A stretch of 64,000 bases of DNA from contig NZ_JBQCGW010000220.1 of assembly GCF_051955275.1 (NCBI RefSeq), positions 1 through 64,000 on the forward strand, written 5' to 3'. A model generated the notes under the pieces. That model ran no database searches. It was not told the DNA's origin and was given only the letters and a program-made list of their open reading frames with translations. This document shows positions 50,733-60,336 of the stretch, in pieces. The stretch's first letter is position 1, and every line of letters starts with the position of its first letter. The stretch is from Pseudobacter sp051955275. GTDB lineage: Bacteria > Bacteroidota > Bacteroidia > Chitinophagales > Chitinophagaceae. Made by a program: the position numbers and the translations under genes.

Positions 50733-51371
50733 GTGGAACTGATACCTGGCATCGTTGAAGAATATGCGGCAAAGTATACATCGCTTGAAGATGAACTGCT
50801 GCGGGACATCAATGCGCAAACCTATGCCACCCACGCGCAGCCCCATATGCTCAGCGGGCATGTGCAGGGTAAATTACTGGAAATGGTGAGCCGCATGCTG
50901 CAGCCACGCCGCATCCTGGAGATCGGCACTTTTACCGGCTATAGTGCCCTCTGCCTTGCCAAAGGCTTGTTAAAAGACGGTTTATTGCACACAATTGAGC
51001 TCAGAGAGGCCGATGGAGCTATATCCCAGGCAAATTTCAATAGGTCAAATGACCGCGAAAAGATAATTTTGCACATCGGGAATGCGTTACAGATCATACC
51101 CGACCTGCAGGAGACCTGGGACCTCGTTTTCATTGACGCCGACAAGGTTTCCTACATGGAGTATTTCAACCTGGTTTTGCCCAATTTAAGGCCCGGTGGC
51201 GTAATTCTGGCGGATAATGTCCTGTTTCATGGACAGGTGCTGGAAGAGCCGGTAACCACAAAGAACGGTAAAGCCATGCAGGCCTTCAATGAGATGGTGC
51301 TGCAGGACGAAAGGGTAGAGCAGGTTTTGCTCACCGTACGTGATGGTTTACTCATGATCCGTAAAAAATAA
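50733..51371 (+). CDS. O-methyltransferase (class I SAM-dependent)
   Basis: About 212 residues from a GTG start at 50733 (VELIPGIVEEYA), chosen because related proteins begin MELIP and because the longer frame would run through the promoter. SAM-binding motif I is ILEIGTFTGYSALCLAKGL, followed by VFIDADKVSYMEYFN and GGVILADNVLFHG, as in the Methyltransf_3/COMT-like family. The substrate is unknown. It is followed after 5 bases by the glucosaminidase gene, starting a three-gene run that ends with hpt. Confidence 0.9.
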   Translation: MELIPGIVEEYAAKYTSLEDELLRDINAQTYATHAQPHMLSGHVQGKLLEMVSRMLQPRRILEIGTFTGYSALCLAKGLLKDGLLHTIELREADGAISQANFNRSNDREKIILHIGNALQIIPDLQETWDLVFIDADKVSYMEYFNLVLPNLRPGGVILADNVLFHGQVLEEPVTTKNGKAMQAFNEMVLQDERVEQVLLTVRDGLLMIRKK

Positions 51372-51376
51372 AAGGA

Positions 51377-52600
51377 ATGCTGAAACGCTTATTGATCGTT
51401 CTGCCCTTGCTGGCAACTCTTTGTGTAAAGGCTCAGAAGAGCGCTGACATCCTGGATTATATCAACACCTACAAGGAACTGGCTATACAGGAAATGGTGA
51501 GAACAGGCGTGCCTGCTTCCATCAAACTGGCACAGGGCATTCATGAGACCATGGCGGGCAAAAGCGTGCTGGTTATGAAATCCAATAACCATTTCGGCAT
51601 CAAGTGCAAGGAAACCTGGCAGGGCAAAAAAGTATACCACGATGATGATGCCCGCGGAGAATGTTTCCGCTCTTATTCCAGCCCCAGTGATTCCTACCTG
51701 GATCATTCCAATTTCTTGAAGAACAGCGCCCGGTATGCCAGCCTGTTCCAGCTCGATCCCACTGACTACAAAGGATGGGCTTACGGCCTCAAGAAAGCAG
51801 GGTATGCCACCAATATAAAATACTCACAGCTGCTCATCAAACTCATAGAAGATTATAACCTGCAGGAGTACTCGCTGATTGCGCTGGGTAAACTCCCGAT
51901 GCAGAAAGATATCCTCGCTTCCAACAAAACAGTGATCGGTGAGCCCATTGCGGTGGAAATGATACAGGAAAAGGTGGTTGCAGAGGTTGGTAATCCTGAT
52001 CTTATCCGTCCGTCTGTTCCTGAAGTGAGCTATCCGGAAGGAGAGTTCAAGATCAACGATACCCGTGTGATCTATGCAAAAAGCGGCACATCCTTGCTGG
52101 CCGTTGCCAAACTCTATGATATTTCGCTGCGCCGCCTCCTCGATTTCAATGATATGGACAGGGAAGATGTGATCACCGACAACCAGCTGCTCTTCCTGCA
52201 ACGCAAGCGGAAGACCGGTGTTGGCGAATTACATATTGTGCAGGAAGGCGAAACCTTGTACGATATCTGCCAGACAGAGGGTATTCGTTATGAAGCCATG
52301 CTCAAGTACAATCATCTGAAAGAAGATGATGTACCTGCCATCGGGGAAAAGATCTATCTCCGTACTGCTGCTCCTGCAAGGCCCAGGCTGGCTTCAGAAA
52401 TGGCTGTGGCTGCCGTGGTAAGAACAACTGTAGACAGCAGGCCTGCCATGAGCAGCTCCCTGACGCATGTGGTGCAAACCAAAGAGACCCTGTACAGCAT
52501 CGCCAAAAAATACAATGTTACCGTTGAGAAGATACAGGAGTGGAACAGGCTTCAGAGCACTGACCTGAAGATCGGCCAAACGCTTGTCATTTTACAATAA
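51377..52600 (+). CDS. exported glucosaminidase with three LysM domains
   Basis: A 407-residue cell-wall enzyme with a signal peptide ending CVKAQ. The GH73-type glucosaminidase domain spans about 25-165, with PASIKLAQGIHETMAGKSV and the conserved NNHFGIKCKETW. Three LysM domains follow at about 220-262 (YAKSGTSLLAVAKLYDI), 272-314 (HIVQEGETLYDICQTEGI) and 360-407 (HVVQTKETLYSIAKKYNV). It probably cuts peptidoglycan, with LysM units holding it to the wall. The catalytic glutamate is likely in GIHETMAG. hpt starts 8 bases after. Confidence 0.93.
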   Translation: MLKRLLIVLPLLATLCVKAQKSADILDYINTYKELAIQEMVRTGVPASIKLAQGIHETMAGKSVLVMKSNNHFGIKCKETWQGKKVYHDDDARGECFRSYSSPSDSYLDHSNFLKNSARYASLFQLDPTDYKGWAYGLKKAGYATNIKYSQLLIKLIEDYNLQEYSLIALGKLPMQKDILASNKTVIGEPIAVEMIQEKVVAEVGNPDLIRPSVPEVSYPEGEFKINDTRVIYAKSGTSLLAVAKLYDISLRRLLDFNDMDREDVITDNQLLFLQRKRKTGVGELHIVQEGETLYDICQTEGIRYEAMLKYNHLKEDDVPAIGEKIYLRTAAPARPRLASEMAVAAVVRTTVDSRPAMSSSLTHVVQTKETLYSIAKKYNVTVEKIQEWNRLQSTDLKIGQTLVILQ

Positions 52601-52608
52601 CTGATCTT

Positions 52609-53145
52609 ATGAGCATAATCCGTGTACACGATAAATCATTCGAGCCATACCTGACTGCTGACGTGATCAAAAACCGCATCAGAGAAATTGCAGGGTCCCT
52701 CAACAAGGATTATGCAGGTAAAAGACCGGTAGTGATCGCTATCCTGAATGGCAGTTTCATCTTTGCTGCCGATCTTTTCAAGGAGCTTACTGTTGAAGTG
52801 GAAGTCTGTTTCATCAAGCTGGCTTCGTATAAGGGTACCCGTTCTACCGGACAGGTGATCACGGCCATCGGACTGGACACCGATATTTTCGGCAGGGATG
52901 TACTGATCATTGAAGACATAGTTGACACCGGTAAAACCCTCAGTGAATTCCTGCCCCAGCTGGAGCACCAGCAACCTTCTTCCATGAAGATCGTGGCATT
53001 GCTGCACAAGCCAGAAGCCACTGTTTTTCCGATCCCCATCGATTACCTTGGATTTGCTATTCCAAACAAGTTTGTAGTGGGCTATGGCCTTGATTATGAC
53101 GGTTTGGGAAGAAATATTCCGGAGATCTACAAGCTGGCAGAGTAA
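52609..53145 (+). CDS. hpt: hypoxanthine phosphoribosyltransferase
   Basis: A 178-residue purine salvage enzyme converting hypoxanthine (and guanine) to IMP (GMP) with PRPP. The PRPP loop is VLIIEDIVDTGKTLSEF, with ILNGSFIFAADLFKEL and KLASYKGTRSTGQV upstream, and the purine-binding end is YGLDYDGLGRNIPEIYKL. Complete. It is the last gene of a run with methyltransferase and glucosaminidase genes. Confidence 0.95.
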   Translation: MSIIRVHDKSFEPYLTADVIKNRIREIAGSLNKDYAGKRPVVIAILNGSFIFAADLFKELTVEVEVCFIKLASYKGTRSTGQVITAIGLDTDIFGRDVLIIEDIVDTGKTLSEFLPQLEHQQPSSMKIVALLHKPEATVFPIPIDYLGFAIPNKFVVGYGLDYDGLGRNIPEIYKLAE

Positions 53146-53211
53146 GATTACATCGCCCGTACACTTGCAAGTAACCAAAGTATATGGTATTTTTCAACCC
53201 AAAATCACACG

Positions 53212-54969
53212 TTGAGAATTGCTATTGCAATACTGCTGTTTACCCTGTTGTTTGCCACTGCTTCCGCCCAGTATTACCTGCGTGGCGAGATCAGAGACGA
53301 GAAAGGAAATACTTTGTCCAACGCCAGGCTGAAATTGCAATCCAGCAATCTTACCTATTACTCCGGAAATAAAGGAGCTTTCGGCATCGTGAGCAATAAA
53401 GAATGCGACACGCTTTTTATTTCTCTCGATGGCTACCAGGAACTGGCCCTCAAGGTAGAGGCCGGCCGCTATCATACCATCTCTCTTAAAATGCTGTATT
53501 CCGTTGCCAATCTGCAACGTAACAAACTGGTAAGCCTCACACGCGATCTGCAACCTGAGGATAGAAAAAAGCAGTTGTTCAGCGGAGAAACCTACAGTGC
53601 CCTGGTGGAAAATGAATTTGTGATGGCGAGAAAATATCCTGAAACAGGGTTTGCTATTCATGCAGACCGTGCCGCATACAGTAATATCCGCCGCTTCCTG
53701 AACATGAATACAACAGTTCCGCCTGATGCGGTGCGCACGGAAGAACTGCTGAATTATTTCAATTATGATTCATCGCCGCTGGCGCGCGACAGTATCTTCG
53801 GTTTTCGGTCATACATCTCCGATTGCCCCTGGAATCCTCAACACCAGCTGCTATACCTGAATATCGCTTCCCGGAAGATCGACAGTGCTGAGATCCCTCC
53901 TTCCAACCTGGTATTCCTGGTGGATGTTTCCGGCTCCATGGATATGCCCAACAGGCTGCCACTTCTCAAATCATCTTTCAAATTGCTGGTAGATAATCTT
54001 CGTAATACAGATACGGTTTCGATAGTGGTGTATGGCAGTACTGTAGGTGTGTGGCTGACACCCACTTCAGGGGCAGATAAAGTGAAGATCAGAAAGTCTA
54101 TCGAAGAGTTATATCCCGGTGGATCCACGCCTGGTGAATCAGGTATCATTACGGCTTACAGACTGGCAAGAAGCCAGTTCATCAAAGGAGGGAATAACCG
54201 CGTGATCCTTGCTACAGACGGGGATTTCAACGTAGGGCAAAGCAGTGAGGCAGAACTGGAAAAGTTGATTACGCAGCACCAGGAATCAGGCATCTACCTT
54301 ACCTGTCTTGGTGTAGGCATGGGCAATTACAAGGATTCAAAACTGGAAGTGCTGGCCAAAAAAGGAAATGGAAATTTTGCTTACCTGGATAATGAACATG
54401 AGGCGGAGAAAGTGCTGGTGCGTGAGCTGACACAAACATTGTTCACAGTGGCGGATGACGCCTACCTCAATATCCGTTTCAATTCTTCCGTAGTGCGTCA
54501 ATACAGGCTGCTGGGCTTTGATAACAAAGCAAAGGCGCTGGCTGATTCACTCAATGAAGTGGAAGGTGGGGAAGTAGGGCCGGGCCACTCGCTGCTGGTA
54601 TTGTTTGAAATCGAAGGGGCCAGGGGAAATGGTGCGGAAGCATATCCTACTGACGAGCCTGTTGCCAGCCTGTCTATCAACTTCAGAAAACCGGGGGAGT
54701 CACTACGTCGTATAACCGAATATAGTGTGGTGAGTGATTATACTGAGTTCAATGATTTACCGCGCTGCTACCGCTTTGCCACATCTGTGGCCATGTTTGC
54801 GGCTCTGCTGAAGCAATCAAAGTTCTCCAATCAGTATGGATGGAGTGATGTGATTGTGCTGGCGAATGATGCACATCGGAAAGGGGATTATGTGCAGGAG
54901 GAGTTTATTACGATGGTGCAGAAAGCAAAGAAGATTTATGGGAAGATGAAGAAGCGGAAGAAGGAGTGA
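53212..54969 (+). CDS. exported VWA-domain protein (YfbK-like) with carboxypeptidase-regulatory-like domain
   Basis: A 585-residue protein with a TTG start at 53212, the only usable start in the frame before the signal peptide (MRIAIAILLFTLLFATASAQ). Residues about 22-95 are a CarboxypepD_reg-like beta domain. A von Willebrand N-terminal segment follows, then the VWA domain (about 230-410) with the metal site DVSGSMDMPNRLP, and a DUF3520-like end. This is the YfbK family layout. The metal site is intact. It is probably anchored or free in the periplasm; the partner is unknown. A near-consensus -7 (TATTTTTC) lies upstream. Confidence 0.87.
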   Translation: MRIAIAILLFTLLFATASAQYYLRGEIRDEKGNTLSNARLKLQSSNLTYYSGNKGAFGIVSNKECDTLFISLDGYQELALKVEAGRYHTISLKMLYSVANLQRNKLVSLTRDLQPEDRKKQLFSGETYSALVENEFVMARKYPETGFAIHADRAAYSNIRRFLNMNTTVPPDAVRTEELLNYFNYDSSPLARDSIFGFRSYISDCPWNPQHQLLYLNIASRKIDSAEIPPSNLVFLVDVSGSMDMPNRLPLLKSSFKLLVDNLRNTDTVSIVVYGSTVGVWLTPTSGADKVKIRKSIEELYPGGSTPGESGIITAYRLARSQFIKGGNNRVILATDGDFNVGQSSEAELEKLITQHQESGIYLTCLGVGMGNYKDSKLEVLAKKGNGNFAYLDNEHEAEKVLVRELTQTLFTVADDAYLNIRFNSSVVRQYRLLGFDNKAKALADSLNEVEGGEVGPGHSLLVLFEIEGARGNGAEAYPTDEPVASLSINFRKPGESLRRITEYSVVSDYTEFNDLPRCYRFATSVAMFAALLKQSKFSNQYGWSDVIVLANDAHRKGDYVQEEFITMVQKAKKIYGKMKKRKKE

Positions 54970-55041
54970 GTGTATCCGTGCTTTCGAGAGTAGGTTTTCC
55001 GAAATACTAACAACAACCTGATAAAAATATTGAGTAAATGT

Positions 55042-55072
55042 AAAAAGGGAATTCAGATCGAATTCCCTTTTT
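55042..55072. terminator. bidirectional terminator between VWA gene and dnaJ
   Basis: A perfect 13-bp stem AAAAAGGGAATTC/GAATTCCCTTTTT with a 5-base loop lies between the two convergent genes. Confidence 0.92.
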
Positions 55073-55091
55073 TAATAGAATGCTTTCTTCT

Positions 55092-56252
55092 CTAAGAGAA
55101 CATCTCTCTCACTTTATCAAAGAAGTTCTTATCAGTTTTATCAGGCTGCGGCTGAAAATTGGGCGCATTGCTCAGTTTCTCCAGCATGGCTTTTTCTTCT
55201 GATGTGAGGTTTTGGGGAGTCCATACGTTCACATAGATCAGCTGATCGCCTTTTTCATAGCTGTTCACAGCGGGGAAGCCTTTGCCTTTGAGGCGGAAGA
55301 TCTTACCGCTCTGTGTGCCTGCAGGGATCTTTATTTTAGCGCGGCCGTCGATGGTGGGTACCTCCACATTGGTGCCGAAGGCGGCATCGGGGAAGGAGAT
55401 ATGTAGTTCGTAAGCTACATTGAGCCCATCGCGGTGCAGTTCTTTGTGTTGTTCTTCTTCGATGAGGATGATGAGGTCGCCGGGGGCTCCGCCGCGTTCG
55501 CCGGCATTGCCTTTTCCGCCTACGCTGAGTTGCATGCCTTCACCCACACCGGCCGGGATATCGATGCTTACGGTCTCTTCGCCGTAGATCCTTCCCTCGC
55601 CCTTACAGCTGCCGCATTTGGCCGTGATCACATTGCCTTCGCCATTACAGGTAGGGCAGGTGGTAACGGTCTGCATCTGGCCCAGGAAGGTGTTGGTCAC
55701 TTTGCGTACCTGGCCGCTTCCGCCGCAGGTGCCGCAGTTCTGAACGCTGTTTTTGTCTTTGGCGCCGCTGCCTGTGCAGGTGCTGCAGGTAACGTATTTC
55801 TTTACCTTGATCTGTTTGTTTACTCCTTTGGCGATCTCTTCGTAGGTGAGCTTGAGTTTGATGCGCAGGTTGGAGCCACGTACACCGCGTGAGCGTTGTC
55901 CGCCTCTTCTGCCTCCACCTCCGCCGCCGCCGAAGAAATTGCCGAAGATATCATCTCCGAAAATATCTCCGAACTGGCTGAAGATATCATCCATGTTCTG
56001 GCCACCGCCACCAAAGCCGCGTCCGTTGCCGTTTACACCGGCATGGCCGAAGCGGTCGTACTGGGCCCGTTTATCCTGGTCGCTCAGGACTTCATAGGCT
56101 TCGGCAGCTTCTTTGAACTTCTCCTCGGCGGCTTTATCGCCGGGGTTCCTGTCTGGGTGATACTGCATCGCCACTTTCCGGTAGGCCTTCTTGATCTCAT
56201 CCTGGGAAGACCCTTTGGCCACTCCCAGTATTTCGTAATAATCTCTTTTCAT
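55092..56252 (-). CDS. dnaJ: molecular chaperone DnaJ
   Basis: A 386-residue co-chaperone of DnaK. The J domain (1-70) carries the HPD motif in YHPDRNPGDKAAEEKF. A Gly-rich linker (about 75-130) follows, then four CxxCxGxG zinc repeats (CSTCTGSG, CGTCGGSG, CPTCNGEG, CGSCKGEG) at about 155-225 and the C-terminal substrate domains. All zinc cysteines are present. It lies 17 bases after grpE in one operon; dnaK is not in this window. Confidence 0.97.
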   Translation of the reverse strand: MKRDYYEILGVAKGSSQDEIKKAYRKVAMQYHPDRNPGDKAAEEKFKEAAEAYEVLSDQDKRAQYDRFGHAGVNGNGRGFGGGGQNMDDIFSQFGDIFGDDIFGNFFGGGGGGGRRGGQRSRGVRGSNLRIKLKLTYEEIAKGVNKQIKVKKYVTCSTCTGSGAKDKNSVQNCGTCGGSGQVRKVTNTFLGQMQTVTTCPTCNGEGNVITAKCGSCKGEGRIYGEETVSIDIPAGVGEGMQLSVGGKGNAGERGGAPGDLIILIEEEQHKELHRDGLNVAYELHISFPDAAFGTNVEVPTIDGRAKIKIPAGTQSGKIFRLKGKGFPAVNSYEKGDQLIYVNVWTPQNLTSEEKAMLEKLSNAPNFQPQPDKTDKNFFDKVREMFS

Positions 56253-56269
56253 AGAAAACCAATGTGGTA

Positions 56270-56818
56270 TTATTTTCCTACAACCACTTTTGCAAACCGG
56301 ATGATCTTATCATTCAGGTAGTAGCCTTTTGTTACTTCATCCACCACTTTGCCCTGGAGATCAGGGGTGGGAGCGGGAATTTCTGTAATGGCTTCGTGGA
56401 ATTCGGGGTTAAATTCGGTTCCGACGGTCTGCATGACTTTTACGCCTTTTGCAGCCAGGGTATTGCGCAGTTTGGCAAATACCAGCTGAACGCCTTCACG
56501 GATGGCGGGATTGAGCTCCGGGTTGTCCAGGGTCTTTTCTGCACGGTCGCAGTCGTCAAGCACATCCAGCAGGGACACGATCACATCTTTGCCGGCGGTC
56601 TGGATGAGTTCCAGTTTTTCCTTGGCCGTTCTTCTTCTGAAATTGTCGAATTCGGCAGCCTGGCGGATGTATTTGTCTTTCAGTTCCGCCACTTCCTGGC
56701 GCAGTTTTTCCGCTTCGGCATCATTGCCGCCGGGGTTATCCTGTATGTCCTCTGTGTTGAGGTCCAGATTGCTGGCATCCTGGCCGTTATCGTCCAAAAT
56801 CGGATCTTTTTCTGTCAT
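56270..56818 (-). CDS. grpE: nucleotide exchange factor GrpE
   Basis: About 182 residues from the ATG at 56818 (MTEKDPILDDNGQDA). A longer frame to 56950 adds non-conserved sequence and is not preferred. After a long acidic N-terminus there is a dimer-forming helix (EAEKLRQEVAELKDKYIRQA, then FDNFRRRTAKEK) and a beta wing with VMQTVGTEFNPEFHEAITEI. It releases ADP from DnaK. It comes first in the grpE-dnaJ operon. Confidence 0.96.
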   Translation of the reverse strand: MTEKDPILDDNGQDASNLDLNTEDIQDNPGGNDAEAEKLRQEVAELKDKYIRQAAEFDNFRRRTAKEKLELIQTAGKDVIVSLLDVLDDCDRAEKTLDNPELNPAIREGVQLVFAKLRNTLAAKGVKVMQTVGTEFNPEFHEAITEIPAPTPDLQGKVVDEVTKGYYLNDKIIRFAKVVVGK

Positions 56819-57022
56819 AGCTTTCCTGTTTTTAAATGCCTTTTTGCTGTAAAAATGGCCGGTAAGATCGGGGTATGTACTGCTCAGGCGTTTCTGAAGC
56901 GCCAAAGCGGTAAAAATACGCGAATTTATCGGCAATGCTATTGTGGGCAATTACTTTGCCAGTGCCGGAAACAGGCCAAATTGTCTTTATTCAGGAGCCT
57001 GGGCTGACCATACTTCCGGCAA

Positions 57023-57048
57023 AGAAAAACCCCCGCCAGGCGGGGGTT
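57023..57048 (-). terminator. rho-independent terminator after atpC
   Basis: On the minus strand, AACCCCCGCC/GGCGGGGGTT with a single-base spacer is followed by a T-tract, 41 bases past the atpC stop. Confidence 0.9.
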
Positions 57049-57088
57049 CTGAATGTTCTATCTGAACCGGTGTGATCCGGTATTGCGC

Positions 57089-57349
57089 TTATTTGGCTGA
57101 TTCTTCAGCGCCTTCCACCAGAACGGTAACCTTGTTGTTCAGTACTTCCACAAATCCGCCCTGGATATCATAAAAGACAACATGGTTGTTTTTGTCTTTC
57201 AGCACCTTCATCTTTCCGGCCTTGAGGGCAGAAACGAGGGGGGCGTGTTTGTCGAGCACTTCAAACAATCCGCTGATGCCGGGCAGTTGTACGCCGTATA
57301 CATCTCCGCTGAAAAGTTTGCGCTCGGGTGTTAATATTTCTAAGTTCAT
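57089..57349 (-). CDS. atpC: ATP synthase epsilon subunit, short form
   Basis: An 86-residue protein with only the N-terminal beta-sandwich of the epsilon subunit: LEILTPERKLFSGDVYGVQL, GLFEVLDKHAPLVSALKAG and GGFVEVLNNKVTVLVE. The C-terminal two-helix arm that inhibits ATP hydrolysis in longer epsilons (about 130-140 residues) is absent. Short epsilons are usual in Bacteroidota. The gene is intact, as the stop is in normal position after the sandwich, and it follows atpD by 24 bases. Confidence 0.94.
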   Translation of the reverse strand: MNLEILTPERKLFSGDVYGVQLPGISGLFEVLDKHAPLVSALKAGKMKVLKDKNNHVVFYDIQGGFVEVLNNKVTVLVEGAEESAK

Positions 57350-57373
57350 AATTGATTAGAATGTTTTGACAAA

Positions 57374-58873
57374 TTAACCTTTAGCCTGAGCCAACAGCTT
57401 CTTACCTTTCTCGATAGCATCATCGATGGTACCTACCAGGTTGAAGGCTGCTTCAGGATAATCGTCTACTTCACCGTCCATGATCATGTTGAAACCACGG
57501 ATAGTTTCTTCGATGGGAACCAGTACACCTTTCAGACCGGTGAACTGCTCTGCCACGTGGAAGGGCTGAGACAGGAAACGCTGTACTTTACGGGCGCGTG
57601 ATACGGTTTGTTTGTCTTCGTCGCTCAACTCATCCAGACCGAGGATGGCGATGATATCCTGCAGTTCTTTATAACGCTGGAGGATCAGTTTTACACGGTC
57701 AGCACATTTGTAGTGTGCTTCGCCAACGATCTGAACGGTAAGGATACGGCTGGTAGAATCCAGCGGGTCAACCGCAGGGTAGATACCAAGGTCAGCGATC
57801 TTACGGCTCAATACGGTAGTGGCGTCAAGGTGAGCGAAGGTAGTTGCAGGAGCAGGGTCAGTCAGGTCATCCGCAGGTACGTAAACCGCCTGTACGGAAG
57901 TGATTGAACCATTCTTGGTAGAAGTGATACGTTCCTGCATCAGACCCATCTCTGTAGCGAGTGTGGGCTGATAACCTACCGCTGAAGGCATACGGCCAAG
58001 CAGGGCCGATACTTCGGAACCAGCCTGTGTGAAACGGAAGATATTGTCAACGAAGAAGAGGATATCACGGCCTTTACCTTGTCCGTCTCCATCACGATAA
58101 TACTCGGCGATGGTCAGACCGGAGAGGGCAACACGGGCACGTGCACCAGGAGGCTCGTTCATTTGTCCGAATACGAAAGTAGCTTTAGAATCAGCCAGTT
58201 CTTTCATATCCACTTTGCTGAGGTCCCAGCCACCTTCTTCCATGCTATGCTGGAATTCTTTACCGTACTTCATGATACCAGCTTCGATCATCTCACGCAT
58301 CAGGTCATTACCTTCACGTGTTCTTTCACCTACACCGGCAAATACAGACACACCGGAGTATGCTTTTGCGATGTTGTTGATCAGCTCCTGGATCAATACG
58401 GTTTTACCTACACCGGCACCACCGAAGAGACCGATCTTACCACCTTTTGCATATGGCTCGATGAGGTCAATTACTTTGATACCAGTGAACAGAACTTCTG
58501 TAGCGGTAGAGAGGTTCTCAAACGCAGGTGGTTTAGCGTGAATAGGGCGGCCACCTTGTTTGGATACTGCAGGCAATCCGTCGATAGGGTCTCCGGTTAC
58601 GTTGAAAAGGCGGCCTTTGATAGCTTCACCGGAAGGCATGGTGATAGCGGCGCCGGTGTCAACTACTTCCAGTCCGCGAACCAGACCTTCAGTACCGTCC
58701 ATAGCGATACAGCGTACGCTGTCCTCACCAAGGTGCTGTTGAGCTTCCAGAACCAGAATTTCACCATTTTGTTTTTTCAGTTCAAGTGCGTTATAGATTT
58801 CCGGGAGTTTGCCGTCAAACTGCACATCCACTACCGCGCCGATGATCTGCTTGATCTTTCCAACGTTTGCCAT
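57374..58873 (-). CDS. atpD: ATP synthase F1 beta subunit
   Basis: A 499-residue catalytic subunit of F1. The Walker A loop is GLFGGAGVGKTVLIQEL; GVGERTREGNDLMREM, the Walker B region DILFFVDNIFRFTQAG and the DELSD loop (GLDELSDEDK) follow. It pairs only with atpC here. The remaining F0F1 genes lie elsewhere, a split common in Bacteroidota. A consensus -7 element lies 34 bases upstream. Confidence 0.98.
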   Translation of the reverse strand: MANVGKIKQIIGAVVDVQFDGKLPEIYNALELKKQNGEILVLEAQQHLGEDSVRCIAMDGTEGLVRGLEVVDTGAAITMPSGEAIKGRLFNVTGDPIDGLPAVSKQGGRPIHAKPPAFENLSTATEVLFTGIKVIDLIEPYAKGGKIGLFGGAGVGKTVLIQELINNIAKAYSGVSVFAGVGERTREGNDLMREMIEAGIMKYGKEFQHSMEEGGWDLSKVDMKELADSKATFVFGQMNEPPGARARVALSGLTIAEYYRDGDGQGKGRDILFFVDNIFRFTQAGSEVSALLGRMPSAVGYQPTLATEMGLMQERITSTKNGSITSVQAVYVPADDLTDPAPATTFAHLDATTVLSRKIADLGIYPAVDPLDSTSRILTVQIVGEAHYKCADRVKLILQRYKELQDIIAILGLDELSDEDKQTVSRARKVQRFLSQPFHVAEQFTGLKGVLVPIEETIRGFNMIMDGEVDDYPEAAFNLVGTIDDAIEKGKKLLAQAKG

Positions 58874-58907
58874 ATAAGATGTTTAAGAGAGCGTTTTAAT
58901 TTGGCCG

Positions 58908-58915
58908 CAAAGGTA
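58908..58915 (-). promoter_or_regulatory. TAnnTTTG -7 element for atpD-atpC
   Basis: On the minus strand the sequence reads TACCTTTG, 34 bases ahead of the atpD start. Confidence 0.55.
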
Positions 58916-59147
58916 AGGGCTGGAGCACGAAATATAAAATAAGAAGCAGGAAATATATGGGGATTGGGAAGGAATTACGGGCGGATGGGGGATAACAGGC
59001 AGAGAAATGAGCATAATTCTCATATTATAAACGAATTATATGATGTGTTGGTCTTTATTTTGTATGGTGATAGGGGTAAAAAGAAATTTACGCTTTTCAT
59101 TTTTTTTGTACCCTTGTACATTGTAACGGCTTGTTTAATAAGAATTG

Positions 59148-60311
59148 ATGCAACTGATAGAAGTCAACGATCCTGCTACCGCTGCCGCGTTCATTCAGGT
59201 CAATGTGGAGATCAATAAACATGACCAGGGCTACATCCGCCCGCTCGATAAGGATGTGGAGGAGGTCTTCGACCCCAGCCTCAACAAGGCTTTCGGCTTC
59301 GGGGAAGTGACCAGGTGGATACTGAAAGATGAGGAAGACAGGCTCATTGGCCGCATCGCGGCCTTCGTAAATACCAGGTACCATAATAAAGATGACGATG
59401 GCCCCGTGGGTGGCATCGGTTTCTTCGACTGCATCAACAGCCAGGAAGCCGCCGATATGCTGTTTGATGTAGCCCGCCACTGGCTCCTGCAAAGAGGCAT
59501 GGAAGCCATGGACGGCCCGATTAATTTCGGGGAGCGCGACCGCTGGTGGGGGCTGCTGGTGAACGGTTTCAATGAGCCGCTCTACTGTATGAATTATAAT
59601 CAGCCTTATTATAAAGATCTCTTCGAGTATTACGGCTTCCGCCCTTTCTATAATCAGCTCTGCTTTGGAATGAGCATCCATGGCCCCTTCCATAAGAAAC
59701 TCTGGAACCGCCACGCCGCCATTGCCAAAGATCCCAGTTATAAAATGGCCACCATCGATAAAAACCAGCTGGAAAAATATGCGGCAGACTTTTCCTTCGT
59801 GTACAACAAAGCCTGGGCAGTCCACGAAGGACAGAAAGAGCTTACCGCTCAGCAGGTGCTACTGCTTTTGGAAAAAATGAAACCGGTTTTGGATGAAAGG
59901 ATCGCCTGGTTCGTATATCATAATGATAAGCCCGTTTCCATCTTCATCAACCTGCCCGACCTCAACCAGTGGTTCAAATTCCTGAACGGACAATTCAACT
60001 GGTGGAACAAACTGAAATTACTCTGGCTGATGAAAAAGCATCCGAGCCGGAAAATGGTGGGGCTGGTTTTCGGAGTTATCCCGGAATACCAGGGCCTGGG
60101 ACTGGATGCTTACATGATCATCGAGGCAGGTATTTCGCTTAAGCAGTATGGTTATGAAGATTATGAAATGCAGTGGATCGGAGATTTCAATCCTAAAATG
60201 ATCAATGTTGCCAGGAGAATGGGAGAGACCTGGCCGAGCAGAACGCTTACCACTTACCGTTACCTGTTCGACAGAACGAGGGAGTTCAAGTCACACCCGG
60301 TATTACAGTGA
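59148..60311 (+). CDS. GNAT-like protein of unknown substrate
   Basis: A 387-residue soluble protein; the ATG at 59148 (MQLIEVNDP) is preferred over the TTG one codon earlier. The N-terminal half has IGRIAAFVNTRYHN and WLLQRGMEAMDGPINFGERD, with a Trp/Tyr-rich stretch. The C-terminal half has an acetyltransferase-like piece, VGLVFGVIPEYQGLGLDAYM, similar to the GNAT acetyl-CoA loop (Q/R-x-x-G-x-G/A). Similar long proteins are conserved in Bacteroidota without known function. It ends in an own terminator and is not in an operon. Confidence 0.7.
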   Translation: MQLIEVNDPATAAAFIQVNVEINKHDQGYIRPLDKDVEEVFDPSLNKAFGFGEVTRWILKDEEDRLIGRIAAFVNTRYHNKDDDGPVGGIGFFDCINSQEAADMLFDVARHWLLQRGMEAMDGPINFGERDRWWGLLVNGFNEPLYCMNYNQPYYKDLFEYYGFRPFYNQLCFGMSIHGPFHKKLWNRHAAIAKDPSYKMATIDKNQLEKYAADFSFVYNKAWAVHEGQKELTAQQVLLLLEKMKPVLDERIAWFVYHNDKPVSIFINLPDLNQWFKFLNGQFNWWNKLKLLWLMKKHPSRKMVGLVFGVIPEYQGLGLDAYMIIEAGISLKQYGYEDYEMQWIGDFNPKMINVARRMGETWPSRTLTTYRYLFDRTREFKSHPVLQ

Positions 60312-60336
60312 TACTAACACGAAAACTCTTGAAAAG

